Positions 33,140 through 41,125 of a DNA stretch of 64,000 nucleotides are shown here, piece after piece. The notes beneath the pieces are model-generated. The model was not told the DNA's origin and searched no databases. It was given only the letters and a program-made list of their open reading frames with translations. Every line of letters starts with the position of its first letter. Position 1 is the first letter of the stretch. The position numbers and the translations under genes are program-made. The DNA is from an uncultured bacterium (GTDB taxonomy: Bacteria; Pseudomonadota; Gammaproteobacteria; Burkholderiales; Burkholderiaceae_C): the NCBI GenBank assembly GCA_903928495.1, contig CAIYQZ010000045.1:1-64000 (forward strand). Reading direction: 5' to 3'.

Positions 33140-33625
33140 TTACTTGGCGGGGCGCCCGGTTTTGAGCTTCTCCACACGCGCAACGGCGGCGGCCAGTGCG
33201 GCATCGTCGAGCGTATTCAGCAGGGCCAGGCCGGCGCGCACCAATTCGCCCTTTTTGATCTCTGTGCCAGCAGCCAGCAGCCGCTTTTTCAGGGCCACCA
33301 GGGTCAGGTATTCGGTTTCGGGGAAGGTGAAGCTGTCTCGCACCAGCTTTTGTTTGGGCGCCTTGGCAGGCTTTGGCGCAGCAGCCGGTTTGGCTTTGGC
33401 GGGTACTGCCGCAGCGGCTTTCACTACCTTGACGGGCTTTGCAGGCTTCTGCGCCGCCACTGCCTTGGGCTTGGCTGGAGCGGCTGGCGCACGTTTTGTC
33501 GGTGCCTTCGGCGCGGCCGCTTTCGGTGTCGACTTGGAGGCTGTTTTGGTTGCAGGCTTGGCTACCGGCTTGGTCGCGGGTGCCGCCTTCTCAGCGGCAG
33601 TGTTTGCTGTGGAAGTATCGGTCAT
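33140..33625 (-). CDS. Histone H1-like (Lys/Ala/Pro-rich) protein with C-terminal ribbon-helix-helix-like domain
   Basis: 161 residues. Residues 12-92 are low-complexity Lys/Ala/Pro repeats (PAKPA, KPAKA types), as in AlgP or eukaryotic H1 tails that bind DNA non-specifically. Residues 93-150 look like a ribbon-helix-helix domain: a strand KLVRDSFTFP, a helix EYLTLVALKKRLLAAG, and a second helix KKGELVRAGLALLNTL. AGGAG lies seven bases ahead of the ATG. First gene of the operon with parA and ppk2; three 9-bp iterons lie 19 bases upstream and are a likely target. In Pseudomonas the H1-like AlgP affects polyphosphate granule spacing. Confidence 0.8.
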   Translation of the reverse strand: MTDTSTANTAAEKAAPATKPVAKPATKTASKSTPKAAAPKAPTKRAPAAPAKPKAVAAQKPAKPVKVVKAAAAVPAKAKPAAAPKPAKAPKQKLVRDSFTFPETEYLTLVALKKRLLAAGTEIKKGELVRAGLALLNTLDDAALAAAVARVEKLKTGRPAK

Positions 33626-33643
33626 GGTGCACTCCTGAAATAA

Positions 33644-33670
33644 CGGTTTATACCGTTTAAACAGTTTACA
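33644..33670 (-). promoter_or_regulatory. Three tandem 9-bp iterons upstream of the H1-like/parA/ppk2 operon
   Basis: On the minus strand the repeats read TGTAAACTG, TTTAAACGG and TATAAACCG, consensus TNTAAACNG, directly adjacent with no spacer. The last lies 19 bases from the start codon, and the TATAAA in it could also serve as a -10 box. Tandem short direct repeats are typical operators and centromere sites of ribbon-helix-helix proteins. Confidence 0.7.
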
Positions 33671-33703
33671 CCTTTGCAGGGATTCTTGTCTGTTACGCAG
33701 ATG

Positions 33704-34669
33704 TCAGACTGTTGCCTTGACCGCTGGCAGGGTGGCTGACGCTGGCTGCGGGTTCCAGTTCAGGATTTCAAGTCTGCCGTCGGTGTGCTCCACCAGCGCA
33801 CTCAGGCTCTCCACCCAGTCGCCGTCGTTGCAGTACAAAGTGCCTTCTATGTCGCGCATCTCAGCGCGGTGGATGTGGCCACAGACCACGCCGTCGTGGC
33901 CACGATGCCGCGCCTCGGCCGCCACGGCTTCTTCGAACTTGTTGACGTAGCTCACGGCCGATTTGACCTTGTGTTTCAGGTACTGCGACAGCGACCAGTA
34001 CGGCAGCCCCAGTTTGGCCCGCAAAGAGTTGAAGTGTGTGTTCAGCCGCAGTGTCAGTTCGTACAGGTTGTCGCCCACATAGGCCAGCCACTTGGCGTAC
34101 TGGATGACACCATCGAAGTGGTCACCGTGGATCAGCCACAGGCGCTTGCCCTGCAGTGTGGTGTGCACCGCTTCGCTCAGCACCTCCACCCCGCCAAAGT
34201 GGTGATCGGTGAAATGCCGGGCAAATTCGTCGTGGTTGCCAGGCACAAACACCACTTTGCAACCCTTGCGTGCCCGTTTGAGGATCTTTTGCACCACGTC
34301 GTTGTGGCTCTGCGGCCAGTACCAGCGGCGGCGCAGTTGCCAGCCGTCAATGATGTCTCCCAGCAGGTACAGCCGTTCGCTGGGGTAGGCCTTCAGGAAC
34401 GCCAACAGTGCTTCGGCCTGGCAACCGGGCGTGCCCAGATGCAGGTCTGAAATGAACAGTGTGCGCACCCGCTGGCCGCCGGGCGCAGGTTGGTTGTCCG
34501 GGTCTTCCGGGTCTTGGGCATCGGGTGGGTTGGCGCACGCATTCAGCAAGGCACCCACCGGTGCATCACCCCCTCGGTGGAATCCCGTGAACAGGCTGTT
34601 GACTGCGGTGCGGGGAGGCGGGGCAAATTGCATCATGGCTTGTTGTGCAGAGGTGGGCGTTGAGGCCAT
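33704..34669 (-). CDS. Metallophosphoesterase, PlcP-like (phospholipase C of lipid remodelling) or LpxH-like
   Basis: A 321-residue calcineurin-fold enzyme with all metal motifs: ISDLHLG (D75, H77), GDIIDGW (about 104-110), GNHDE (144-148), IHGDHFD (180-186) and GHIHRAE (264-270). The protein, especially the RRRWYWPQSHNDVVQK, YWSLSQ and NDGDWVES segments, resembles PlcP. PlcP strips phospholipid headgroups to diacylglycerol under phosphate starvation and is often labelled UDP-2,3-diacylglucosamine diphosphatase. The neighbouring UDP-glucose dehydrogenase and Agt-like transferase fit PlcP better than lipid A synthesis. An N-terminal 68-residue extension is poorly structured. The start is uncertain; no clear ribosome site. 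Confidence 0.8.
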   Translation of the reverse strand: MASTPTSAQQAMMQFAPPPRTAVNSLFTGFHRGGDAPVGALLNACANPPDAQDPEDPDNQPAPGGQRVRTLFISDLHLGTPGCQAEALLAFLKAYPSERLYLLGDIIDGWQLRRRWYWPQSHNDVVQKILKRARKGCKVVFVPGNHDEFARHFTDHHFGGVEVLSEAVHTTLQGKRLWLIHGDHFDGVIQYAKWLAYVGDNLYELTLRLNTHFNSLRAKLGLPYWSLSQYLKHKVKSAVSYVNKFEEAVAAEARHRGHDGVVCGHIHRAEMRDIEGTLYCNDGDWVESLSALVEHTDGRLEILNWNPQPASATLPAVKATV

Positions 34670-34702
34670 GTTGGCAACGCGGGATGGCGTTTTGATGGCG
34701 CG

Positions 34703-34721
34703 CAGGTGAAATTTTTGTGAC
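34703..34721 (-). promoter_or_regulatory. 19-bp motif shared with 37651-37669, Pho-box-like
   Basis: Minus strand GTCACAAAAATTTCACCTG, 34 bases upstream of the PlcP-like gene. The half-sites AGTCAC and TTTCAC are 11 bases apart, as in PhoB boxes. The copy upstream of the glycosyltransferase gene matches at 17 of 19 positions. Binding is inferred. Confidence 0.45.
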
Positions 34722-34819
34722 TTGCGCGCTGTTGCCGAAAGTCAAAAAACTTTCATCCATTTGCCATACCCGCTTCACAACTGCTGCCGAGCATGAAGCA
34801 ACTTGTTCAAGGAGTTGCC

Positions 34820-36283
34820 ATGAAAACAGTTGTTGTGGGTGCCGGGTATGTGAGGTTGGTGACGGCGGCGTGTCTGGCCGAGTCGGGTAACCGTGTGGTG
34901 GGGGTCGACCATGACCCCGCGCGCATCGCACTGCTGCAGGCAGGGGGCGTTCCCATTTACGAGCCGGGGCTGGAAGAGATGGTTGCCCGCAATCTGGCGG
35001 CAGGCCGACTGCAGTTCACCACCTCCATGGCACATGCGCTGGACGGTGCCGACGTGGTATTCATCGCAGTGGGCACACCACCCAAGGAGGACGGCTCCGC
35101 AGATTTGCAGCACGTTCTGGCGGTGGCCCGTTCCGTGGGTGAGCACACCACTGGCTTCAAGGTGGTGGTGAACAAGTCCACCGTACCCGTGGGCACTGCA
35201 GCGCGTGTGCATGCAGTCATTTGCGAGCAACTGGCTTTGCGCGGGCAAACCGATGCCGAGGTGGCGGTTGTCTCCAATCCTGAGTTCCTGAAGGAAGGTG
35301 CCGCCATTGATGATTTCATGCGGCCCGACCGCATCGTGGTGGGGGTGGATGCGGGAGCCAGTGGTGAGCGCGCGCGCCAGTTGATGACGCGTTTGTATGC
35401 ACCCTTCAACCGCCACCACGACCGCACAGTGTGGATGGATGTGGCCAGCGCGGAACTCACCAAATACGCCTCGAATGCCATGCTGGCCACCCGCATTTCG
35501 TTCATGAACGAGGTGGCTCTGCTGGCCGACCAACTGGGTGCCGACGTGGACAGCGTGCGCCGTGGCATGGGCCTGGACCCTCGCATCGGGCATGGGTTTC
35601 TGTACGCAGGTACCGGTTACGGCGGCAGCTGTTTTCCCAAAGACACGCGCGCGCTGGTGCACACCGCTGAACTACACGGTTGCACCATGCAAGTGGTGGC
35701 AGCTGTGGAGCGGGTGAATGCGCTGCAAAAACACACCCTGGTAGACATGGTGCTGGGCGCCTTTGGCCCTGACCTGAGTGGTGTGCGTCTGGCGGTATGG
35801 GGTCTGGCTTTCAAGCCCAATACCAACGACATGCGCGAGGCACCCAGCCGCCACATCGTGACCGAGCTGTACCACCTGGGGGCCACACTGGTGCTGCATG
35901 ACCCGGTGGCCGCTTCCGAGGCGCAAACGGCCCTGGCGCAGGATCTGGGCCAACCCTGGCACGAACTTGACCGTTTGCAAATCGCACCCACACCCATGGA
36001 CGCGCTGGACCATGCACACGCACTGATCATCGTCACCGAGTGGAAGTGCTTTCACAACCCTGACTTTCATGCCATGGTGGACCGTCTGAGCGTGCCGTTG
36101 GTGCTTGACGGCCGCAACCTGTACGACCCCGAAACCCTCCAGCAACTGGGTGTTGCGTACCACGGCATAGGCCGCCGCAACCGCTTGGGTGTTCAGGCAT
36201 TGAGCGCTGGCGTGGATACCCGGCGTGGACTGTTGGTGCCCGTGCCTGAAGCCGATCGGGTGAGGCAACCAGCCATGGCATGA
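34820..36283 (+). CDS. ugd: UDP-glucose 6-dehydrogenase (altered NAD-binding motif)
   Basis: Oxidises UDP-glucose to UDP-glucuronate with two NAD+. The ATG at 34820 has AAGGAG six bases upstream. The catalytic Cys is in [16 protein letters not shown], and [13 protein letters not shown] and the central-domain [15 protein letters not shown] helix are present. 487 residues, slightly longer than usual because of a C-terminal tail. Odd point: the dinucleotide motif reads GAGYVR at residues 7-12 where the family has GxGYVG, so the third Gly is Arg (AGG in place of GGG, one base). It is divergent from the PlcP-like gene and could feed glucuronate to the Agt-like enzyme downstream. Confidence 0.92.
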   Translation: MKTVVVGAGYVRLVTAACLAESGNRVVGVDHDPARIALLQAGGVPIYEPGLEEMVARNLAAGRLQFTTSMAHALDGADVVFIAVGTPPKEDGSADLQHVLAVARSVGEHTTGFKVVVNKSTVPVGTAARVHAVICEQLALRGQTDAEVAVVSNPEFLKEGAAIDDFMRPDRIVVGVDAGASGERARQLMTRLYAPFNRHHDRTVWMDVASAELTKYASNAMLATRISFMNEVALLADQLGADVDSVRRGMGLDPRIGHGFLYAGTGYGGSCFPKDTRALVHTAELHGCTMQVVAAVERVNALQKHTLVDMVLGAFGPDLSGVRLAVWGLAFKPNTNDMREAPSRHIVTELYHLGATLVLHDPVAASEAQTALAQDLGQPWHELDRLQIAPTPMDALDHAHALIIVTEWKCFHNPDFHAMVDRLSVPLVLDGRNLYDPETLQQLGVAYHGIGRRNRLGVQALSAGVDTRRGLLVPVPEADRVRQPAMA

Positions 36284-36346
36284 GTTTTGGGGGGCGGTAA
36301 GCCCCCCGTTGTCAGAGGTCGGTTTTGGTGGGATGCCGGGCGTGTT

Positions 36347-37609
36347 TCAGACGGCAACCTGGCGGCCAATGCCAACGCGCATCAATGGGTGGTTGGTGCC
36401 GGTTCGCAGCAATACCTGGTCCCATATGGTTTCCACTTGTGCGGCAATGTGCGACCAGTCGCGCTGTGCCACTGCAGCGGGGGCGTGTGCACGCAACTGC
36501 TGTACCAGCAGGGGCGTGGTGGCCAGTGTGACCGCGTGGCGGACAAACGCATCGGTATCGCCTGCAGGTGCCAGCAGGCCGTTGATGCCGTGGCGCACCA
36601 GATCGCTGGCAGCGGCGTGGTCAAAAGCCAGCACCGCCAGCCCGCTGGCCAGCGCTTCGGGGGTGACGTTGCCATACGTTTCTGTGAGGCTGGGGAACAC
36701 AAAGCTGTCTGCACTGGCGTAGTGGGTGGCCAGTGAGTCACCCGTCTGGCTGCCCACCAAGAGCGCCTGCGGGCATGCGGACTGGAACTCGGCACGGGCC
36801 GGGCCGTCGCCCACCACCACCAGCACCATGTTGGGGTTCGACGCTTTCATGGCGTTGAAAGCGTGCGCCAGCAAGCCCAGGTTCTTTTCGGGTGCCAGCC
36901 TGCCAACGTAGAGCGCGACATGGGTGTGCTCGTTGGCCCCCCACTCACCACGCAATGCGGCGCAGCGCCGTGTGGGCAGGAAGCGGGCCACGTCCACCCC
37001 GCGCGCCACCACATGCAGCCGCTCAAAGCGGCTGGCCGACAGGGTGGCATGCAGTGCAGCGGTGGGCACAGTGGTGCAGTCTGCCATGTTGTGGAATTTG
37101 CGCAGGTAGGCTGCTATGGGTTTTTGCAACCAGCCCAGTCGGTAGTGACGACTGTAGGCATCGAAATTGGTGCGGAAGTCGGTGCTGATGGGCAGTTTGA
37201 GCTTGCGGGCGGCCTGCAGTGCAGACCAACCCAGCGGCCCTTCGGTGGCAATGTGCACCACGTCTGGCCGGTGCAGCGTCCAGAGCTTGATCAGCGCCTT
37301 CTTGGCAGGGAGGCCCATGCGCATGTGCGGGTAGTTGGGAATGGGCAGGCCACGCACCAGCACCTGCTCCAACGGGTGTGGGTTGACCGGTTCCGTTGCC
37401 TCGGGCCCTTGGCGTGGACGCACCAGTTGAATGTGGTGACCACGCGCCTGCAGCGCCTGGACCAGCTTGGCCAGCGTCAGCGCCACGCCGTTGATTTCCG
37501 GCGGGTAGGTTTCGGTCACCAGGCCTACCCGCAGCGAAGACCGGGCCACGGGCAAATGTTCGACTTGAATGTGTTCACTCAGCAGATCAATGTTGTGTGC
37601 AGCGTTCAT
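36347..37609 (-). CDS. GT4 glycosyltransferase, Agt-like (glycolipid synthesis)
   Basis: A 420-residue GT-B fold retaining glycosyltransferase. N-terminal domain: VTETYPPEINGVALTLAKLV. C-terminal nucleotide-sugar domain: YVGRLAPEKNLGLL, VVGDGP and the SLTETYGNVTPEALASGL motif with the E-x7-E pattern. These features fit the Agt/mannosyltransferase group that transfers sugars to diacylglycerol. The neighbouring PlcP-like enzyme would make diacylglycerol and Ugd would make UDP-glucuronate. No ribosome site distinguishes the ATG at 37609 from that at 37633. A Pho-box-like motif lies upstream at 37651. Confidence 0.85.
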   Translation of the reverse strand: MNAAHNIDLLSEHIQVEHLPVARSSLRVGLVTETYPPEINGVALTLAKLVQALQARGHHIQLVRPRQGPEATEPVNPHPLEQVLVRGLPIPNYPHMRMGLPAKKALIKLWTLHRPDVVHIATEGPLGWSALQAARKLKLPISTDFRTNFDAYSRHYRLGWLQKPIAAYLRKFHNMADCTTVPTAALHATLSASRFERLHVVARGVDVARFLPTRRCAALRGEWGANEHTHVALYVGRLAPEKNLGLLAHAFNAMKASNPNMVLVVVGDGPARAEFQSACPQALLVGSQTGDSLATHYASADSFVFPSLTETYGNVTPEALASGLAVLAFDHAAASDLVRHGINGLLAPAGDTDAFVRHAVTLATTPLLVQQLRAHAPAAVAQRDWSHIAAQVETIWDQVLLRTGTNHPLMRVGIGRQVAV

Positions 37610-37650
37610 GCCTGCATGCTGGCCGGGGCACATGGCAGCTGTGTGAAAGT

Positions 37651-37669
37651 CAGGCGAAATTTTTGTGTC
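37651..37669 (-). promoter_or_regulatory. 19-bp motif shared with 34703-34721, Pho-box-like
   Basis: Minus strand GACACAAAAATTTCGCCTG, 41 bases upstream of the ATG at 37609. It differs from the copy upstream of the PlcP-like gene at two positions. Two further TGTGAA/GGTGAC-like half-sites 11 bases apart lie just upstream on the same strand. Confidence 0.45.
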
Positions 37670-37788
37670 AGGGTGGGTTTTGTCACCGCGTTTTCACAGT
37701 GGGTGCACAACATGCGGCCGTTCCGCCCAAGTGCGGCGGAATGCCTTCACTGGCCTTTTTTGCACACCTCCAACCGGAAAGATCTGCC

Positions 37789-38391
37789 ATGACGACATTT
37801 GCCGCAGCGCTTCGTGAGCAACGCTGGGACGACCACCGCTACTACCACCACAGCACCATCAACCAGAGCTTGCATCTGGTCAGCGCCATCAGTTTTGTGG
37901 TGGCTTACGGACTGCTGTTTGTGGACCCTGCTTTGGCTGCGCTGGTGGCGTGGCTGGTGTCCATGGTCAGCCGCCAGGCCGGGCACTTCTTTTTTGAGCC
38001 CAAGGGCTACGACCACATCAATCAGGCGACGCACGAGCACAAGGAAGACATCAAGGTGGGCTACAACCTGCAGCGCAAAGTGGTGCTGATGGTCATTTGG
38101 GCTGCATCGCCCTTGTTGTTGGTGTGGGAGCCCACCCTGTTTGGTCTGCTGGATGCCCATACCGACCTCTACAGCTTTGCCCGCAACGTCGGCTGGATGT
38201 GGCTGGCCGTAGGCGTGGGTGGACTTGTGTTCCGTGTGTTGCAGTTGTGGATGTTGAAAGACCTGTACACCGGCGTGGTGTGGGCCACCAAAATCATCAC
38301 CGACCCGTTCCATGACATCAAGCTGTACCACAAGGCTCCTCTGGCTTTGCTGCGTGGAGAAATGATGGATCCCGGGCTTGGCAAGCACTGA
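37789..38391 (+). CDS. Membrane protein resembling DUF962/Mpo1-like family
   Basis: A 200-residue membrane protein. The segment YHHSTINQSLHLVSAISF, then VSRQAGHFFFEP, follows the DUF962 pattern (H-x-x-x-N-x3-H, Q-x-x-GH-x-x-x-E). In yeast Mpo1 this family is an iron-dependent dioxygenase acting on hydroxy fatty acids. THEHKEDIK adds further His residues. Four hydrophobic spans are visible. It is divergent from the glycosyltransferase gene and followed by a strong bidirectional terminator. A lipid-related role fits the neighbours but is not shown; the family match is by motif only. Confidence 0.6.
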   Translation: MTTFAAALREQRWDDHRYYHHSTINQSLHLVSAISFVVAYGLLFVDPALAALVAWLVSMVSRQAGHFFFEPKGYDHINQATHEHKEDIKVGYNLQRKVVLMVIWAASPLLLVWEPTLFGLLDAHTDLYSFARNVGWMWLAVGVGGLVFRVLQLWMLKDLYTGVVWATKIITDPFHDIKLYHKAPLALLRGEMMDPGLGKH

Positions 38392-38426
38392 CAAGCTCCA
38401 CTCCTGCCCAGCCATGCGTCGGGCGG

Positions 38427-38457
38427 AAAAAAGGCGGCCCGCTGGCCGCCTTTTTTT
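38427..38457. terminator. Bidirectional terminator
   Basis: A 13-bp stem (six A then GGCGGCC, loop CGCT, GGCCGCC then seven T), with a T tract on either strand. It separates the DUF962-like gene (+) from the aminotransferase gene (-). Confidence 0.92.
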
Positions 38458-38473
38458 ATGCATAAATCAGGAG

Positions 38474-40150
38474 CTACTCGTGCTTGCCAGTCAAGCGTTG
38501 GAGCACTATTTCTTTCAAAACCTGTCGCTTGTGGGTTTTGTGTGTGCTGTCAGGCGCTGTCCACCACCATCCGTCTGCGCGCATGCGCTCGCACGCCAGC
38601 AACACGCGGCGGGTGACTTCGGCCATGTCGGCATCGGTGTAGTTCAGGCTGAAGATGAATCGGCCTGTGCCCACCCAACTCAGTGCCAGCCCAGCGTCGC
38701 ACAGGTAAAACTGCAACAGCCAGTGGTAGCGGGACGGCTGGTGGTAGGTCACAGTCCAAATGCTGGACAGCGCGGCCACCCGCAGGGGCACATCGGCGGC
38801 AGCCAGCGCCTGGTTGAATGCGGCGGCACGCGCTTGCCAGCATTCGTCCAGCCCGTTGTAGATGGCTTTCACTTCGGGCGTTGTCAGCCGCGTCAGGAAG
38901 GCGTCCATCGCGCCCATCACATAGGGGTGGGCGTTGAACGTGCCACGGGCAAAACAAATGTCGGCAGGGCGCTCGGGGCGGAAGCGCCGCATCAGGTCTT
39001 TTTTGCCACACACCACGCCCACTGGCAGGCCACCACCCAGTGTTTTGCCATATGTGACCACGTCGGCCCGCACGCCAAAGTATTCCTGCGCTCCGCCAGG
39101 GGCGAGGCGAAAGCCCACAAACACCTCATCAAAAATCAGCACGATGCCGCGCTCGGTGCACACCTGGCGCAGTTGCTGAAGCCAGGCGGTGTATGCGGCG
39201 CGGTCAAACCCGGCGCTGCGACTGCCGTCCACCAGGGTGGAGTCGCCGGGTGCGTTGCGGTTCGGGTGCAGGGCCTGCAGCGGGTTGACCAACACACATG
39301 CAATGTTGTTGCGGGTGCGCAGCACGCGCAGCGTGTCGGTATCCATGTCTTTCAGGGTGTAGGTTTCTCGCGGGGGCAGGGGGTTGCCAGGGCCGGGTTG
39401 CACGTCTTCCCACCACCCGTGGTAGGCGCCGGTGAAGCGCACCAGGTGTCGCTTGCCCGTGTGGTAACGGGCCAGGCGCACGGCCTGCATCACGGCCTCG
39501 GTGCCCGACATGTGAAAGCTCACCTCGTCCAGTCCTGAAATGGATTTGAGCCGTGCCACATTGCGCGCCACGCTGGGGTGGTAGCCACCCAACACGGGGC
39601 CCAGGGCGCTGCCTTGCGCGGCCCCTTCGGCCATGCAGGCTTTGTAGAAGTCCACGCCGAACACGTTCACGCCATACGAGCCGGTCAGGTCCATGAAGCG
39701 GTTGCCGTCCAGGTCGGTCAGCTCCACACCTTCAGCGCCGGCCCAGAACGCACCCACGGGCAAATGGGCCCGCGCATGGTCGCTGAACTGAAACGGGACG
39801 CGGTAGCGGCCGGTGAATTGCAGGTCCGACAGGCCTTCGCGTGTGTCGGATGTCAGTGCGAGCGTGGTTGGCGCGCATTCGCGCAGGCTGCGAGACAGCC
39901 GCTCGCACCCCGCACGGCGCTGGGCCACCACCTCAGGCGGGGCACCGTCTGCGTTGAAAAACTGTGCTTCGCTGTAGCTGTAGCCCGGAATCAAGCGGCC
40001 AATCCGCTTGGCCCACAGAGAGTGCCCCGCCAACGACGGGTGCTTGGCTTGTGACAACTGCAGCCGCCGCCACGCTTTAAACATGGCGTAGGGCAAAGCG
40101 GCGGCGGTTGCCAGGGGCCAGGCGGCGTTCATCACCATTTCAGCGCTCAT
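38474..40150 (-). CDS. Class III PLP-dependent aminotransferase / aminomutase-like enzyme
   Basis: A 558-residue protein, about 130 longer than glutamate-1-semialdehyde aminomutase, which it resembles. The core shows GNRFMDLTGSYGVNVFG, SFHMSGTEAVMQAVRLAR, TGAYHGWWED, FDEVFVGFRLAPGG, and the PLP lysine in VTYGKTLGGGLPVG. An extra N-terminal region of about 120 residues (MFKAWRRLQLS... PGYSYSEAQFF) precedes it and has no recognised domain. It is divergent from a phosphatidylserine-decarboxylase-family gene with a 57-base spacer, which suggests a joint role, perhaps in an amino-lipid headgroup. The reaction is unknown. Confidence 0.85.
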   Translation of the reverse strand: MSAEMVMNAAWPLATAAALPYAMFKAWRRLQLSQAKHPSLAGHSLWAKRIGRLIPGYSYSEAQFFNADGAPPEVVAQRRAGCERLSRSLRECAPTTLALTSDTREGLSDLQFTGRYRVPFQFSDHARAHLPVGAFWAGAEGVELTDLDGNRFMDLTGSYGVNVFGVDFYKACMAEGAAQGSALGPVLGGYHPSVARNVARLKSISGLDEVSFHMSGTEAVMQAVRLARYHTGKRHLVRFTGAYHGWWEDVQPGPGNPLPPRETYTLKDMDTDTLRVLRTRNNIACVLVNPLQALHPNRNAPGDSTLVDGSRSAGFDRAAYTAWLQQLRQVCTERGIVLIFDEVFVGFRLAPGGAQEYFGVRADVVTYGKTLGGGLPVGVVCGKKDLMRRFRPERPADICFARGTFNAHPYVMGAMDAFLTRLTTPEVKAIYNGLDECWQARAAAFNQALAAADVPLRVAALSSIWTVTYHQPSRYHWLLQFYLCDAGLALSWVGTGRFIFSLNYTDADMAEVTRRVLLACERMRADGWWWTAPDSTHKTHKRQVLKEIVLQRLTGKHE

Positions 40151-40207
40151 GTCATCAGACTTTCAAGTTGCGGTGTGAAAGTTGTATTCATTTCCTTTGA
40201 CAACTCG

Positions 40208-41125
40208 ATGAAAAACATTGCAACCACCCCCTCTGCGGAGCCTCGTCTGTCCCTGAAGCAGCGGTTGCTGATGCAGGAAGACCTGAACTTCCTGCTCACC
40301 AACCGCGTGCCGCGCATCGCGCTCACACACGCAGTGGGCTGGTTCAGCAAGCTGAAAAGCCCGTTGCTGGCGCGCCTGTCGATTGCGGTGTGGCGCTGGT
40401 TCACGCCTTTGGACCTGAGCGAGGCCGAGCACACGAACTTCAACAGCCTGCACGACTGCTTCACCCGCCGCCTGAAGCCTGGGGCCCGCCCATTCAGTGC
40501 GGACGAGGCTGTGCTGTGCAGTCCCAGCGATGGCATCGTGGGGGCGTGTGGCCGCATCGAAGGCACGCGCGTGTTGCAGGCCAAGGGGTTTCCGTACACC
40601 TTGCAGGATCTGTTGGGGTCGGACACGCTGGCGCAGCGCTACGCCAATGGCAACTACGTGACGTTGCGGCTCACCTCTGCCATGTACCACCGCTTTCACG
40701 CCCCGGCCGATCTGACGGTGGACCAGGTGACCTACATCAGCGGTGACACCTGGAACGTCAACCCTGTTGCGCTCAAACGAGTGGAGCGTCTGTTTTGCAA
40801 GAACGAGCGGGCGGTGATCGAAGCCCGCCTGGCGCGCAGCAACGCTCCGGTGGCCCTGGTGCCAGTGGCGGCCATTCTGGTGGCCAGCATCCGCCTGCAC
40901 TTCATTGATGTGCTGCTGCACCTGCGATACAGGGGCCCCAATGTCATGCCCTGCCAAGCTGCGGCCCACAAGGGCGACGAGTTGGGGTGGTTCGAGCACG
41001 GCTCCACCATCATCATCATGCTGGTGCCCGACGGATTTGCGCTGGCGCCTGGCCTGCACACCGGCAGCCAGGTTCGCGCGGGCCAGCCACTGTGTGTGGA
41101 TACGGCAGCGGGTGAAGCTGCATGA
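40208..41125 (+). CDS. Phosphatidylserine decarboxylase family protein
   Basis: 305 residues from the ATG at 40208. Family residues are visible: Asp in CSPSDGIVGACG, His in TSAMYHRFHAP, and the self-cleavage site GST in GDELGWFEHGSTIIIMLV. The residue before GST is His, while bacterial Psd enzymes mostly have Leu. Cleavage would generate the pyruvoyl group that decarboxylates the serine headgroup. It overlaps exoD by ATGA and is divergent from the aminotransferase gene. A second-type Psd acting on another amino-lipid is possible. An in-frame GTG at 40175 is an alternative start. Confidence 0.88.
   Translation: MKNIATTPSAEPRLSLKQRLLMQEDLNFLLTNRVPRIALTHAVGWFSKLKSPLLARLSIAVWRWFTPLDLSEAEHTNFNSLHDCFTRRLKPGARPFSADEAVLCSPSDGIVGACGRIEGTRVLQAKGFPYTLQDLLGSDTLAQRYANGNYVTLRLTSAMYHRFHAPADLTVDQVTYISGDTWNVNPVALKRVERLFCKNERAVIEARLARSNAPVALVPVAAILVASIRLHFIDVLLHLRYRGPNVMPCQAAAHKGDELGWFEHGSTIIIMLVPDGFALAPGLHTGSQVRAGQPLCVDTAAGEAA

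Noticed and set aside
33704-34669. Annotation as LpxH (UDP-2,3-diacylglucosamine diphosphatase)
   Set aside because: Length, the NDGDWVES end and the ugd/glycosyltransferase neighbours fit the PlcP group better; kept as an alternative name only.
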